A DNA stretch of 64,000 bases from Lentilitoribacter sp039986595 (GTDB taxonomy: Bacteria; Pseudomonadota; Alphaproteobacteria; Rhizobiales; Rhizobiaceae), in assembly GCA_039986595.1 (NCBI GenBank), contig JBDWQJ010000004.1:868001-932000 (forward strand), written 5' to 3'. The stretch's first letter is position 1. Every line of letters begins with the position of its first letter. The notes beneath the pieces are model-generated. The model made no database searches, had not been told where the DNA came from, and saw only the letters and a list, made by a program, of their open reading frames with translations. Shown piece after piece: positions 53,653-62,703 of this stretch. The translations under genes were made by a program, and so were the position numbers.

Positions 53653-54396
53653 TTAGCCTTTGTAGCTTGCTGCGCCCAAGATTGCAGAAGGTGTGCCTTC
53701 ACTGGCCATGGATTGTAACAAGATCGCTGCGCCGCCTTCTTTGACTTTTTCCATAACAGCCATAGGAAGCTTAATCTCTTGTGTATCGCCATACCACATG
53801 CCAATTGTTTCGATGTCTTTGACAGAATGGTGATAGGTAATTTGTTTGCCACGGTTTTCACCACGCTTGATATCGACCGTATTCTCATTGTCAAAATATA
53901 CGGCAACAATGCTGGCTTTACCTTGGCCTTTTCCAATTGTAATGCTGATTTCATCATCTGTGGCAGCTATGGATAGCGGAACAGCCAAGCCGCGTTCAGA
54001 GCTTTCAAATGTTGATACGCGTGCTTTAATGCCATTGTAATTGCTGCCTACAAGGTGGTCGCGACCATTAACGATCACTTGTGGGGTATAAACCCCGCGG
54101 CGCTTTAGAGTTTTTGCATAAGCATATTGGCGATCAGTGGCTTCTTTTGTTGCCAGGGTGTCTTCCCAGCCTAGATAATTCCAATAATCAACATGGTATG
54201 AGAGGGCGAGTACTTTGCCTTCTTCGATGAGTTTACCAAGCGCTTTATCTGCAGGTGGGCAAGATGAACATCCTTGCGATGTAAACAATTCAACAACCCC
54301 TATGGGGTTTTGGAGATTGTCATCGGCTTTTAAACTTGATGTCATTGTCAAAGCAATGCTTGCTGCACCTAATAAAGAGAAAAGCTGTTTTTTCAT
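53653..54396 (-). CDS. DUF1223 family secreted thioredoxin-like protein
   Basis: The 247-residue protein has a signal peptide (LFSLLGAASIALTMTSSLKA) and the DUF1223 opening GVVELFTSQGCSSCPPADKALGKL, a thioredoxin-like CxxC. It should act in the periplasm, probably on redox of unknown partners. Common in Rhizobiales. Confidence 0.9.
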   Translation of the reverse strand: MKKQLFSLLGAASIALTMTSSLKADDNLQNPIGVVELFTSQGCSSCPPADKALGKLIEEGKVLALSYHVDYWNYLGWEDTLATKEATDRQYAYAKTLKRRGVYTPQVIVNGRDHLVGSNYNGIKARVSTFESSERGLAVPLSIAATDDEISITIGKGQGKASIVAVYFDNENTVDIKRGENRGKQITYHHSVKDIETIGMWYGDTQEIKLPMAVMEKVKEGGAAILLQSMASEGTPSAILGAASYKG

Positions 54397-54788
54397 GTCT
54401 ATACCAATAGTCCTACTCGGTTCATGCAGTTTATCTGCACAAATTACGCCAATCCCCGACTTATCTAATCTATAGTCAAAACCTGTTCACGGGTAAAATC
54501 ACGTTGTGGTGAGGGTTTTTGTGATATGCAACAAAAAGTCACAAGTTATGGAATTTTTCGTTCAAATCTTGATTAAACCTACTTTAGAGATTAAAAACTA
54601 TATACAAAGTTTGAATCAGGTCGCGTTTGCAATATAACGATTTATAATGCAACATTGAATTTCATAATAAATTTCGACTTGTAACAAGAAACTAAGTGAG
54701 ACTATAGCTTGTAACCGACTAAGAGTTTACACCGAGTTGTTAACGGTCAATAGTTGAATAACAATCAGAAGAATAAAGAAGAAAAATA
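54397..54788. other. 392-bp upstream region of praR
   Basis: AT-rich, with no gene. CTTGTAACAAG (54678-54688) is an 11-bp palindrome around one central base, and partly similar CTTGTAAC recurs at about 54718, which could be autoregulatory sites of the downstream regulator. AAGAAG precedes the praR ATG. Confidence 0.45.
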
Positions 54789-55226
54789 ATGACAACTGAG
54801 ACAAATATGAAGAACAAGAAACCAAACCCAATTGATATTTATGTAGGTGGTCGTATTAAACTGCGCCGTAACATGCTTGGCTTAAGCCAGGAAAAATTGG
54901 GTGACGCACTTGGTGTAACGTTTCAACAAGTCCAGAAATATGAAAAAGGCACAAATCGTGTTGGTGCAAGTCGCCTTCAAGCGGTTTCTAAAATCCTGCA
55001 AACACCTGTAGAATTTTTCTTCGATGGTGCTCCTGAAGTTAGCGGAAGCAGCAAGGGTGCTGAAATTATTAACTTGGATAATTCGTCTACCAAGCATCTT
55101 GAGTTTATTGCTACAACTGAAGGCATTAAACTAAATCGCTCTTTTGCTCGCATCAAAAATCCGAAAGTCCGCGCCAAAGCACTTGAACTTATCAAGGCAA
55201 TGGCTGACGCAGACGACGATAGCTAA
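54789..55226 (+). CDS. praR: HTH regulator, PraR (PhrR) type, quorum-sensing associated
   Basis: The 145-residue protein has a Cro/C1-type helix-turn-helix (GGRIKLRRNMLGLSQEKLGDALGVTFQQVQKYEKGTNRVGASRLQAVSKIL) and a C-terminal helical part; the sequence closely follows PraR/PhrR of rhizobia, which represses quorum-sensing genes and biofilm functions. Location beside luxI/luxR supports this. The 3' end overlaps the small convergent gene by 4 bp. Confidence 0.85.
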   Translation: MTTETNMKNKKPNPIDIYVGGRIKLRRNMLGLSQEKLGDALGVTFQQVQKYEKGTNRVGASRLQAVSKILQTPVEFFFDGAPEVSGSSKGAEIINLDNSSTKHLEFIATTEGIKLNRSFARIKNPKVRAKALELIKAMADADDDS

Positions 55227-55408
55227 GACTGGTGTTCGCTGGGGGTTTCAACAATTCCCAGCTGCTTTAACTCATTAATCTTCATATTCTCTTTGTGCTC
55301 ATAAATAGCCATGTTGAGATAGTGAATTAGCGCATCGGTTCCTGATGTTTTCGCGCTCTTAAGAGTTTCCTCTAATAGTAGCTCTAGTTTTCGATCGTGA
55401 TTTTGCAT
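55223..55408 (-). CDS. Small hypothetical protein between praR and luxI
   Basis: The 61-residue helical, charged protein (RKLELLLEETLKSAKTSGTDALIHYLNMAIYEHKENMKINELKQL) converges on praR with a 4-bp overlap and lies downstream of luxI on the same strand (120-bp gap). Composition is protein-like, but the ribosome binding site is weak. No family recognised. Confidence 0.5.
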   Translation of the reverse strand: MQNHDRKLELLLEETLKSAKTSGTDALIHYLNMAIYEHKENMKINELKQLGIVETPSEHQS

Positions 55409-55528
55409 GTCATTTATTCTTTTATTTAAATCTTGGCATTGGTATGGGCGAACCTCAGAGGCAAGCTACTGACCGATACAATTGCGCAAGATATTTTCAA
55501 TTTTGTAACTACAATGTAATATTATTTG

Positions 55529-56191
55529 CTAGGCGGCTTCAAGTGCATAGTCTGCAATAGAGCGTTCAGGGTATGAAACTTGATAAAATGGCTGTTTAAT
55601 GTCCATTTTCATTCGCATCTGAGTAAGAACTTCAGAATTAATATCAAACTGACCACAGCAGACAGGATGTTTTCCGTATCCATCCGATCTGCCAATTTCA
55701 TTAAATGATGCGCCAGAACGGTTGTAGATGCGCTTCATCTGAGGTTCGTAGTTTGACAGCATAGTGTGGATACCGTGCGCAAGGCCGACTTCATAGCAGG
55801 CGATAAACATTTGCGCCGATGCTTGTCCGATTGCTAGCTCTGGGAAATCCTTTGTGACTTTCTCTGCATCGATGCACATGCGAGTTGCTTCCCAAATGCC
55901 AGGTGCTTGAAAGCTGATAACATCAGGAAAGGTTTTGCGGAATACGTCATAAAGCAATGTTGGACCGGTTGTTGGCATTAAGCGCACAACGCCGTAAAGC
56001 TTGCTGCAGGTGTTGTCGCACCACATAAGATAAACAGGGTTTTGATCATCATAAATGTCGCGTTCGTATTCACCAATTACAGGGACATCCCATCCAAGAT
56101 CATCTGCGAATACACGTTTGCGTAATTTAAACATTTGATCCATCAGGCTTGGAAACTTAGTATATTCGTGCGCTTGAATTGTAATGAACAT
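55529..56191 (-). CDS. luxI: Acyl-homoserine-lactone synthase
   Basis: The 220-residue protein has the LuxI conserved pattern: RKRVFADDLGW near residues 24-34, YERDIYDDQNPVYL, GVVRLMPTTGPTLLYDVF, and WEATRMCID. It condenses S-adenosylmethionine with an acyl carrier to make an N-acyl-homoserine lactone signal. It is transcribed downstream of luxR, with an operator-like dyad 100 bp upstream. Confidence 0.93.
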   Translation of the reverse strand: MFITIQAHEYTKFPSLMDQMFKLRKRVFADDLGWDVPVIGEYERDIYDDQNPVYLMWCDNTCSKLYGVVRLMPTTGPTLLYDVFRKTFPDVISFQAPGIWEATRMCIDAEKVTKDFPELAIGQASAQMFIACYEVGLAHGIHTMLSNYEPQMKRIYNRSGASFNEIGRSDGYGKHPVCCGQFDINSEVLTQMRMKMDIKQPFYQVSYPERSIADYALEAA

Positions 56192-56292
56192 CTGTTTATC
56201 CCTCTTTTTTAAATCTGGGATAAACTTGCCATTAAAAAATATGTCTGAAAATTCCTACACTTGTATGACTACAGATGGTCTAATACAATTGG

Positions 56293-56313
56293 CCTCCTAC
56301 ATATGTACGAGGG
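56293..56313. promoter_or_regulatory. Lux-box-like dyad upstream of luxI
   Basis: CCTCCTACATATGTACGAGG (56293-56312) is a 20-bp dyad with one mismatched pair, in the size class of lux boxes. It starts 1 bp after the luxR stop codon and 102 bp before the luxI start. The same 21 bases, inverted, occur upstream of luxR at 57116-57136. Binding by LuxR-AHL is inferred. Confidence 0.7.
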
Positions 56314-57054
56314 TCATGGATCAATCAGTTTCAGTTTGATTGCTTTTGCCACTGCTTGTGTCAGGGTAGAGCAGTCTAGTTTGTAGCGAATGGCACGCAT
56401 GTAAGTACGGATGGTATTTTCAGAAATATTCAGGATTGCAGCAATATCTTTGTAGTCTTTTCCTAAAGCAGTCCAATGCAATGTTTCAAGCTCTCTGGGG
56501 CTCAACGTTGGTGCAGGATCATTGTCCCCGAATAATTCAAAAATAGCGCGTTTGTGCAATGTGTAACCAAGCTCAACCCAGTCTTCGGTATATTCAGCAA
56601 TGATTTCTTCCCAGTTATCGCAATCAACTTCTGCATTGAGAGAAAACAAACCGCGTCGACCAACTTTATCAACGATGGGAATAGTAAATCCTTGCGGGCT
56701 GTGACCTTGCGCTTGAAATTCGGTAAAAAGCTCAATTGCTGCTTCAACTGGTTCAAGCTCTGTCCAATTAAATGGAAGTGCGCGCATCTTGCCTTCATTG
56801 ATAACGGGGTCAACAGTTATATATCCTTTGACCAGGTACTGACCGACCCAAGCGGGCGAATATGTGGTTTTTACATAAGGTGTATCGAAAACAATTTCAC
56901 CCGCGACTGATTGGTTCATGTGATAAGAAACATGAGCAACTGGATAGGCATCACGGAATATATGAATCGCAGTTTCCACGTCGATTGCATTTTTGATCGC
57001 ATTAAAAATACCAACTCGCTTTTCCTCAGCGTCGGTAATCGCATTAGTTGTCAC
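56314..57054 (-). CDS. luxR: LuxR-family AHL-responsive regulator
   Basis: The 246-residue protein has an autoinducer-binding domain (PVAHVSYHMNQ...YSPAWVGQYLVKGYITVDPVINEG, tryptophan/aspartate-rich) and a LuxR-type HTH (LSPRELETLHWTALGKDYKDIAAILNISENTIRTYMRAIRYKLDCSTLTQAVAKA). It should bind the signal made by LuxI and the flanking dyads. The gene order luxR-luxI on one strand is usual. Confidence 0.92.
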   Translation of the reverse strand: MTTNAITDAEEKRVGIFNAIKNAIDVETAIHIFRDAYPVAHVSYHMNQSVAGEIVFDTPYVKTTYSPAWVGQYLVKGYITVDPVINEGKMRALPFNWTELEPVEAAIELFTEFQAQGHSPQGFTIPIVDKVGRRGLFSLNAEVDCDNWEEIIAEYTEDWVELGYTLHKRAIFELFGDNDPAPTLSPRELETLHWTALGKDYKDIAAILNISENTIRTYMRAIRYKLDCSTLTQAVAKAIKLKLIDP

Positions 57055-57115
57055 ATGCAGCCCCTATCCTTACACCGTGTATTTATAGCAGCATCTTTGT
57101 AATGTGAGCAAGTGT

Positions 57116-57136
57116 CCCTCGTACATATGTAGGAGG
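57116..57136. promoter_or_regulatory. Lux-box-like dyad upstream of luxR and the small divergent gene
   Basis: CCCTCGTACATATGTAGGAG G at 57116-57136 is the exact reverse complement of the dyad at 56293-56313. It lies 62 bp before the luxR start (minus) and 63 bp before the small gene at 57199 (plus), so LuxR could control both and itself. Confidence 0.7.
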
Positions 57137-57198
57137 TGACCATATAACTTTTATAATATAGGCTTTGCCACGCTATTTGAACAGATATGGAAGAGTAA

Positions 57199-57390
57199 AT
57201 GGAAGCAGATACAGCCCAAATTGATGATATTGTGAAATCACTCATTATCAGTTACGGCGATTTGGCGGGTTCTGAAGTTCTAACACGAGCGCTTGTTGCG
57301 GAACGAAATAACAAACGTGACATTGCTAAGTTCTGGATGCAGGTTTTTTCAACGTTGATAATTTATGAAGAAACCACGCCGGCATTGTAG
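57199..57390 (+). CDS. Small hypothetical protein, possible quorum-sensing target
   Basis: ATG 57199 (GGAAG nearby) opens a 63-residue helical protein (DDIVKSLIISYGDLAGSEVLTRALVAERNNKRDIAKFWMQVFSTLIIYEE) and is followed by a terminator. It is divergent from luxR across the shared lux-box-like dyad. No family recognised. Confidence 0.65.
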   Translation: MEADTAQIDDIVKSLIISYGDLAGSEVLTRALVAERNNKRDIAKFWMQVFSTLIIYEETTPAL

Positions 57391-57403
57391 GTTATTGGAT
57401 AAA

Positions 57404-57430
57404 ATAACCGGAGCATAGCCCCGGTTTTTA
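57404..57430. terminator. Bidirectional terminator between the small gene and acnA
   Basis: AACCGG (57406-57411) and CCGGTT (57421-57426) form a stem with T-runs on both sides, between two convergent genes. Confidence 0.8.
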
Positions 57431-57447
57431 ATCATTGTTGAGATTGT

Positions 57448-60138
57448 TTATGCAGCAAGATCGCGCAACACAGTGTGCAAGATGCCACCATTATTGATAT
57501 AATCAACTTCATCAAGTGTATCGACGCGGCAGATCAAAGGAACGTTTTTCACGCTTCCGTCTGCATAGGTCACGACGGCTGTTTTCTTCGCGCGTGGCTT
57601 AATATCTGTAAGCCCTTCAATGGTCACGGTTTCATCACCCTGCAAATTTAAGCTTTCCCACGTGGTGCCTTCTTCTAGGCAGAATGGGATTACGCCCATG
57701 CCCACCAGATTTGACCGGTGAATGCGCTCAAAACTCTGTGTGATCACCGCACGTACGCCAAGCAGGTTTGTTCCCTTTGCCGCCCAGTCGCGAGATGAGC
57801 CATTGCCATATTCAACCCCGCCGAAGATGACCAATGGACGACCTTCTTCTTTATAGCGCATGGCTGCTTCAAAGATGGATACTTCTTCCGCAGATGGATA
57901 GTGAATTGTATATCCACCTTCGCGGCCATTTGGCCCGAGCATATGATTGCGCAAGCGAATGTTTGCAAATGTACCACGCATCATAACTTCATGATTTCCT
58001 CTGCGCGTTCCATATTGGTTAAAGTCCGCAACACCAACATTGTTATCCATCAAATATTCACCAGCTGGCGATTGTGCCTTGATGGAGCCAGCGGGAGAGA
58101 TATGATCGGTTGTGATTTTATCACCTAACAAACCAAGGACACGTGCATCTTTAATATCTGTTGTGCCGACGGCTTCTTTACCCATTCCAACGAAATATGG
58201 TGGGTTTTGGACATAGGTTGAATTGTCGTCCCATGCATAAGTGTTGCCAGCGGGCACTTTCACAGATTTCCAGTTTTCATCACCATTGAAGACATCTGCA
58301 TATTTGGCTGCATAAAGCTCGCGGGTGACATATTTCATAATATAGTCTTGGATTTCAGCGTTTGACGGCCAAATATCTTTTAAAAATACATCATTGCCAT
58401 CTTTGTCTTGACCAAGTGGTTCAACGGTGAGGTCTTTTTGCACAGAACCTGCCAAAGCATAGGCCACAACCAGCGGCGGTGAGGCGAGGTAGTTTGCTTG
58501 CACATCTGGTGATATACGACCCTCAAAATTTCGGTTACCAGATAATACACCGGCTGTAATTAAGCCCTTATCATTGATAGTCTTTGAGATGGGTGGGTTC
58601 AAGGGACCTGAGTTTCCGATACATGTGGTGCAGCCAAAACCAACCAAATTGAAACCGATCGCATCCAAACTATCTTGCAGACCAGATTGCTCTAAATATT
58701 CGGCCACCACTTGTGAGCCAGGCGCAAGAGAGGTCTTCACCCAAGGTTTGCTATCAAGGCCTTTCTCAATAGCGTTTCTCGCCAAAAGGCCCGCTGCGAT
58801 TAATACCGACGGGTTTGAGGTATTCGTACAGGACGTAATGGCAGCAATGGCTACATCACCATGACCGAGATCATAATCTTCGCCTTCAACTTCATAGCGA
58901 TTTTCAAGCTGGTTTGGCTTTTTATATTCTTCTTCCAAAGATACCGCGAAACCTTTTGCAATCCCATCAAGTGAAATACGACCTTCTGGGCGTTTTGGTC
59001 CGGCCATGGAGGGAACAACATCACTAAGGTCGAGTTCTAGCGTATCTGTAAAGACGATCTCTGATCCATCGCCTTCACGCCACATACCTTGTTCTTTAGA
59101 GTAGGCCTCAACAAGTGCAATGCGATCTTCATCGCGGCCTGACATTGTTAAATATCGAATTGTTTCATTGTCGGTTGGGAAGAAGCCGCATGTCGCGCCA
59201 TATTCGGGGCTCATATTGCCAATGGTGGCGCGGTCCGCCAAGGTCATGGAATCTAGTCCATCGCCGAAAAATTCAACAAATTTACTTATCACGCCCTTCT
59301 GGCGTAGCATTTGAACTACGGTTAATACGATGTCTGTTGCGGTGACGCCTTCTTTAACGGCGCCTGTTAGCTTAAAGCCAATGACCTCAGGCAAGAGCAT
59401 GGAGATTGGTTGACCTAGCATGGCAGCTTCCGCTTCAATGCCGCCAACGCCCCAGCCAAGGACACCCAAACCATTGATCATGGTGGTGTGGCTATCGGTG
59501 CCGACGCATGTGTCTGGATAGGCGATGGTTGCATCATCTTCTTCTTTGGTCCAAACAGTTTGTCCCAAATATTCCAAATTAACTTGATGGCAGATACCTG
59601 TTCCAGGAGGCACAACGCGGAAGTTTTTAAACGCTTGTTGACCCCATTTGAGGAAACGGTAACGTTCGCCATTGCGCTGATATTCAAGTTCCACATTTTG
59701 CGCAAACGCGGTTGGTGTTCCAAATTTATCAACGATGACTGAGTGATCGATGACAAGATCAACAGGTACAAGTGGATTAATCTTCTCAGCGTCACCCCCT
59801 AAGCTTACCATGGCATCGCGCATCGCAGCTAGATCAACAACAGCCGGGACACCTGTGAAATCCTGCATCAAAACACGAGCGGGGCGATAGGCAATTTCAT
59901 TGCCGTCTTTACCCTTGTTATCAAGCCATGCAGCAACGTTCTCAATATCTTGTTTGGTCACCGAACGTCCATCTTCATTACGCAGAAGATTTTCCAGTAA
60001 AACTTTCATAGAAAATGGGAGATTTGAAATACCCTTGAGGCCATTTTTCTCTGCAGTTTTCAAATTGTAATAGGTGTATTCTTTGCCAGCGGTGGTGAGT
60101 GTCGAGCGACAATTAAAGCTATCAAGTGATTTTGCCAT
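57448..60138 (-). CDS. acnA: Aconitate hydratase A
   Basis: The 896-residue enzyme has the DSHTTMINGLGVLGWGVGGIEAEAAMLGQP substrate loop, the 4Fe-4S cysteines in SCTNTSNPS and GCTTCIGNSGPL, and the C-terminal swivelling domain (GVEYGNGSSRDWAAKGT). It interconverts citrate and isocitrate in the TCA cycle. Its position divergent from ccmA is typical of Rhizobiales. Confidence 0.97.
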   Translation of the reverse strand: MAKSLDSFNCRSTLTTAGKEYTYYNLKTAEKNGLKGISNLPFSMKVLLENLLRNEDGRSVTKQDIENVAAWLDNKGKDGNEIAYRPARVLMQDFTGVPAVVDLAAMRDAMVSLGGDAEKINPLVPVDLVIDHSVIVDKFGTPTAFAQNVELEYQRNGERYRFLKWGQQAFKNFRVVPPGTGICHQVNLEYLGQTVWTKEEDDATIAYPDTCVGTDSHTTMINGLGVLGWGVGGIEAEAAMLGQPISMLLPEVIGFKLTGAVKEGVTATDIVLTVVQMLRQKGVISKFVEFFGDGLDSMTLADRATIGNMSPEYGATCGFFPTDNETIRYLTMSGRDEDRIALVEAYSKEQGMWREGDGSEIVFTDTLELDLSDVVPSMAGPKRPEGRISLDGIAKGFAVSLEEEYKKPNQLENRYEVEGEDYDLGHGDVAIAAITSCTNTSNPSVLIAAGLLARNAIEKGLDSKPWVKTSLAPGSQVVAEYLEQSGLQDSLDAIGFNLVGFGCTTCIGNSGPLNPPISKTINDKGLITAGVLSGNRNFEGRISPDVQANYLASPPLVVAYALAGSVQKDLTVEPLGQDKDGNDVFLKDIWPSNAEIQDYIMKYVTRELYAAKYADVFNGDENWKSVKVPAGNTYAWDDNSTYVQNPPYFVGMGKEAVGTTDIKDARVLGLLGDKITTDHISPAGSIKAQSPAGEYLMDNNVGVADFNQYGTRRGNHEVMMRGTFANIRLRNHMLGPNGREGGYTIHYPSAEEVSIFEAAMRYKEEGRPLVIFGGVEYGNGSSRDWAAKGTNLLGVRAVITQSFERIHRSNLVGMGVIPFCLEEGTTWESLNLQGDETVTIEGLTDIKPRAKKTAVVTYADGSVKNVPLICRVDTLDEVDYINNGGILHTVLRDLAA

Positions 60139-60373
60139 TTAGCCCACTTTCTTTTTTCTTGCCGAATTCTGGCCAAAGCCTGGAAGTGCGCGTTAATGCT
60201 TTTAAGACAAAGCAATAAACAAAAGCGGTTACGACCCTTCCGCTATCCGCATAAGGTCTTTATAACCTTGTTCGGCATTGACTAGAATTAACGCTGGGTC
60301 GCGTGCGTTGCTTCCCAGTATATAGGAAATTTTGGTTGATACGACCAGAGGGTGACTGGCAATTTCATCGATT

Positions 60374-60393
60374 TTTTGCGTCGCGACGCAAAA
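60374..60393. promoter_or_regulatory. Perfect 20-bp palindrome upstream of ccmA
   Basis: TTTTGCGTCGCGACGCAAAA is its own exact reverse complement and ends 22 bp before the ccmA ATG, in the acnA-ccmA divergent region. It could be an operator overlapping the ccmA promoter or a leader hairpin. Confidence 0.6.
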
Positions 60394-60415
60394 TATAGTG
60401 CCAAGAAGGTTTAGG

Positions 60416-61075
60416 ATGCGCATATTTGCTGAAAATTTAAGCGTTAAGCGAGGTGAAGACCTTATCTTTAAAGATGTCTCATTTGAGCTTGTTCCAACGG
60501 AATCATTGACGATTTCAGGGCCAAATGGTGTAGGAAAATCAACGCTTTTACGTGCGCTTGCGGGACTGCTGCCAATTGATAATGGTCTATTTGAGATTCA
60601 ATATGATGAGACTGAGTTAAAGCCCGAGCCAAAGCCAAATGCGGAATATTGCCATTATATTGGCCATAAAAACGCAATGAAAGCAGAGCTTACTGTTCTG
60701 GAAAACTTGTCTTTTTGGCAGCGCACTATGGCGCAAGATGAAACCGTTGACGAAGATCTGATTATGCCGCCAGAAGCTGCTGTTGAACTGCTCGGATTAA
60801 CTCACACATTAGATCTGCCGTTTGGTTTTTTATCACAAGGGCAACGTCGACGTATCGCATTGGCAAAATTGTTCGTTTCTTATCGCCCTGTATGGTTGCT
60901 TGATGAACCAACCGCTGCGCTTGATAAGTCTTCGAGTGATAATTTTGCGCAAATCACCAATCGCTATTTGGAAAAGGGTGGTATTGTCATTGCAGCTACC
61001 CATGTTCCGCTTGGCTTTAAAGAAGTCAAACAATTGGAAATGACGCCACCACCTTTAAATGAAAGCTTCTTTTAA
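60416..61075 (+). CDS. ccmA: Heme exporter ATP-binding protein CcmA
   Basis: From ATG 60416 the product is 219 residues with Walker A GPNGVGKST, signature LSQGQRRR, Walker B WLLDEPTAALD. It is the ATPase of the CcmABCD complex that releases heme-loaded CcmE in cytochrome c maturation. GTG 60398 upstream has no support. The stop overlaps the ccmB start. Confidence 0.93.
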   Translation: MRIFAENLSVKRGEDLIFKDVSFELVPTESLTISGPNGVGKSTLLRALAGLLPIDNGLFEIQYDETELKPEPKPNAEYCHYIGHKNAMKAELTVLENLSFWQRTMAQDETVDEDLIMPPEAAVELLGLTHTLDLPFGFLSQGQRRRIALAKLFVSYRPVWLLDEPTAALDKSSSDNFAQITNRYLEKGGIVIAATHVPLGFKEVKQLEMTPPPLNESFF

Positions 61076-61731
61076 TGTCGTTATTTTGGCGGGACATCAA
61101 ATTGTCAATGCGCAGTGGCGGCGGCGCACTGCTCGGCGTTTTGTTTTTTTTAGCTGTCATTGCCGTAGTTCCATTTGCAGTTGGACCTGATCTTAATTTC
61201 TTGCAGCGAATAGGGCCGGCGATGTTATGGATCGGTGCTTTACTCTCCACGCTTTTGGGGCTTGATCGTCTGTTTCAAGCAGAAAGAGATGATGGATCCC
61301 TTGATATTATGTTGATGCAGGAAACACCGTTCATCTTGACTGTGTTTATCAAATGCGCCGCGCATTGGGTGGCAACTGGCTTGCCTTTGGTTTTAGCGAC
61401 ACCATTACTTGGTCTTTTGATGAACATGGATCTGTTATCAATCGGTGCGGTGAGTGCAACTTTACTGGTTGGTTCGCCCGCAATTACATTTATTGGTGCG
61501 GTGGGTGCCGCTGTTGCCGTCACCTTGCCGCGAGGTGGATTACTGGTTTCTATTCTTGTGCTACCACTTGCAATTCCGGTTCTGATATTTGGTGTTAGCG
61601 CCGCTTATGCTGCGGTGGAAGATCCCGCTCCATTTTTGCCACCGTTTTTAATTTTGTGTGCGATCACAATGTTTTTTGCAGTGATTGGTCCTCTAGCTGC
61701 AGCTGCGGCGATACGCGCGTCAACAGATTGA
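61075..61731 (+). CDS. ccmB: Heme exporter membrane protein CcmB
   Basis: The 218-residue protein has six hydrophobic helices and the CcmB pattern GLDRLFQAERDDGSLDIMLMQ. Overlaps ccmA by one base (TAATG). Membrane partner of CcmA. Confidence 0.93.
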   Translation: MSLFWRDIKLSMRSGGGALLGVLFFLAVIAVVPFAVGPDLNFLQRIGPAMLWIGALLSTLLGLDRLFQAERDDGSLDIMLMQETPFILTVFIKCAAHWVATGLPLVLATPLLGLLMNMDLLSIGAVSATLLVGSPAITFIGAVGAAVAVTLPRGGLLVSILVLPLAIPVLIFGVSAAYAAVEDPAPFLPPFLILCAITMFFAVIGPLAAAAAIRASTD

Positions 61732-61766
61732 TTGCACAACTGAGCGTAAGAGTTTAAAAATACATC

Positions 61767-62519
61767 ATGAACCAGGTCGATCTTTCTATTCAACGCCCAA
61801 GCGATTTAGCCAATCCAACCAAGTTTTTGCACTTGTCTGGTAAACTTTTGCCTTGGATGTGGGGCATTACACTCATTTTGTTTGCTGTTGGGCTTTATAT
61901 GTCCTTCACAGCACCTGAAGATTATCAGCAAGGCATTACAGTGCAGATCATGTTTATCCATGTACCCGCCGCTTGGCTTTGCATGATGTGTTATACTGTC
62001 ATGACCATCTCATCTATCGGCACTTTGGTGTGGCGTCATCCGCTGGCTGATGTGGCATCAAAAGCTGCGGCACCCTTGGGCGCAGCATTTACAATTATTG
62101 CCCTTATCACTGGCTCCCTTTGGGGACGGCCGATGTGGGGTGCCTGGTGGGTTTGGGATGCAAGGTTGACGTCCGTCTTTGTTCTTTTGTTGATGTATTT
62201 GGGTTTGATGGCGCTCACACGCGCGATGGATGATCCTTCAAAATCTGCAAAAACTGTTGCCATCATTACAATCGTTGGCTGGGTTAATATCCCGATTATC
62301 AAATTTTCTGTTGATTGGTGGAATACACTGCATCAGCCTGCAAGCGTTGTGCGCCTGGATGGCCCAACCATTCACCCAACATTGCTTTATCCGCTTTTGG
62401 TAATGGCGATAGCGTTTTCGATGTTATTTTTTACATTGCATTTTATGGCGATGCGTAACGAAATTTGGCGCAGACGGGTGCGTTCACTGCGCCGACTTGC
62501 AGCGCGTGCAGTAGCTTAG
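61767..62519 (+). CDS. ccmC: Heme lyase subunit / heme transporter CcmC
   Basis: The 250-residue protein has six TM helices and the tryptophan-rich WWVWDARLTSVFVLLLMY heme-handling loop. It delivers heme to CcmE. Follows ccmB by 35 bp. Confidence 0.94.
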   Translation: MNQVDLSIQRPSDLANPTKFLHLSGKLLPWMWGITLILFAVGLYMSFTAPEDYQQGITVQIMFIHVPAAWLCMMCYTVMTISSIGTLVWRHPLADVASKAAAPLGAAFTIIALITGSLWGRPMWGAWWVWDARLTSVFVLLLMYLGLMALTRAMDDPSKSAKTVAIITIVGWVNIPIIKFSVDWWNTLHQPASVVRLDGPTIHPTLLYPLLVMAIAFSMLFFTLHFMAMRNEIWRRRVRSLRRLAARAVA

Positions 62520-62532
62520 GAAAGGGCAGGAT

Positions 62533-62691
62533 ATGTCACATGAAATGTTTGTATTTTTGTCCTATGCTGCGGTTGTCGTTGTCCTTGGTATCGTGATCTG
62601 TTGGATCATATTTGATGGCAAAGCGCGCAAGGCTGAACTCGCACGATTGGAAGCTGCCGGGGTTAAACGTCGCTCTGAGCAAAATACATAA
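62533..62691 (+). CDS. ccmD: Heme exporter small subunit CcmD
   Basis: This 52-residue protein has one TM helix (VFLSYAAVVVVLGIVICWIIF) followed by a basic tail, in the ccmC-ccmG position where ccmD is expected. GGCAGG precedes the ATG. It is required for release of holo-CcmE. Confidence 0.85.
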   Translation: MSHEMFVFLSYAAVVVVLGIVICWIIFDGKARKAELARLEAAGVKRRSEQNT

Positions 62692-62703
62692 AGGTTATCC
62701 ATT

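Noticed and set aside
60229..60423. 64-codon minus-strand open frame in the acnA-ccmA region
   Set aside because: Overlaps the ccmA start and the palindrome, has no ribosome binding site, and would block the shared promoter region.
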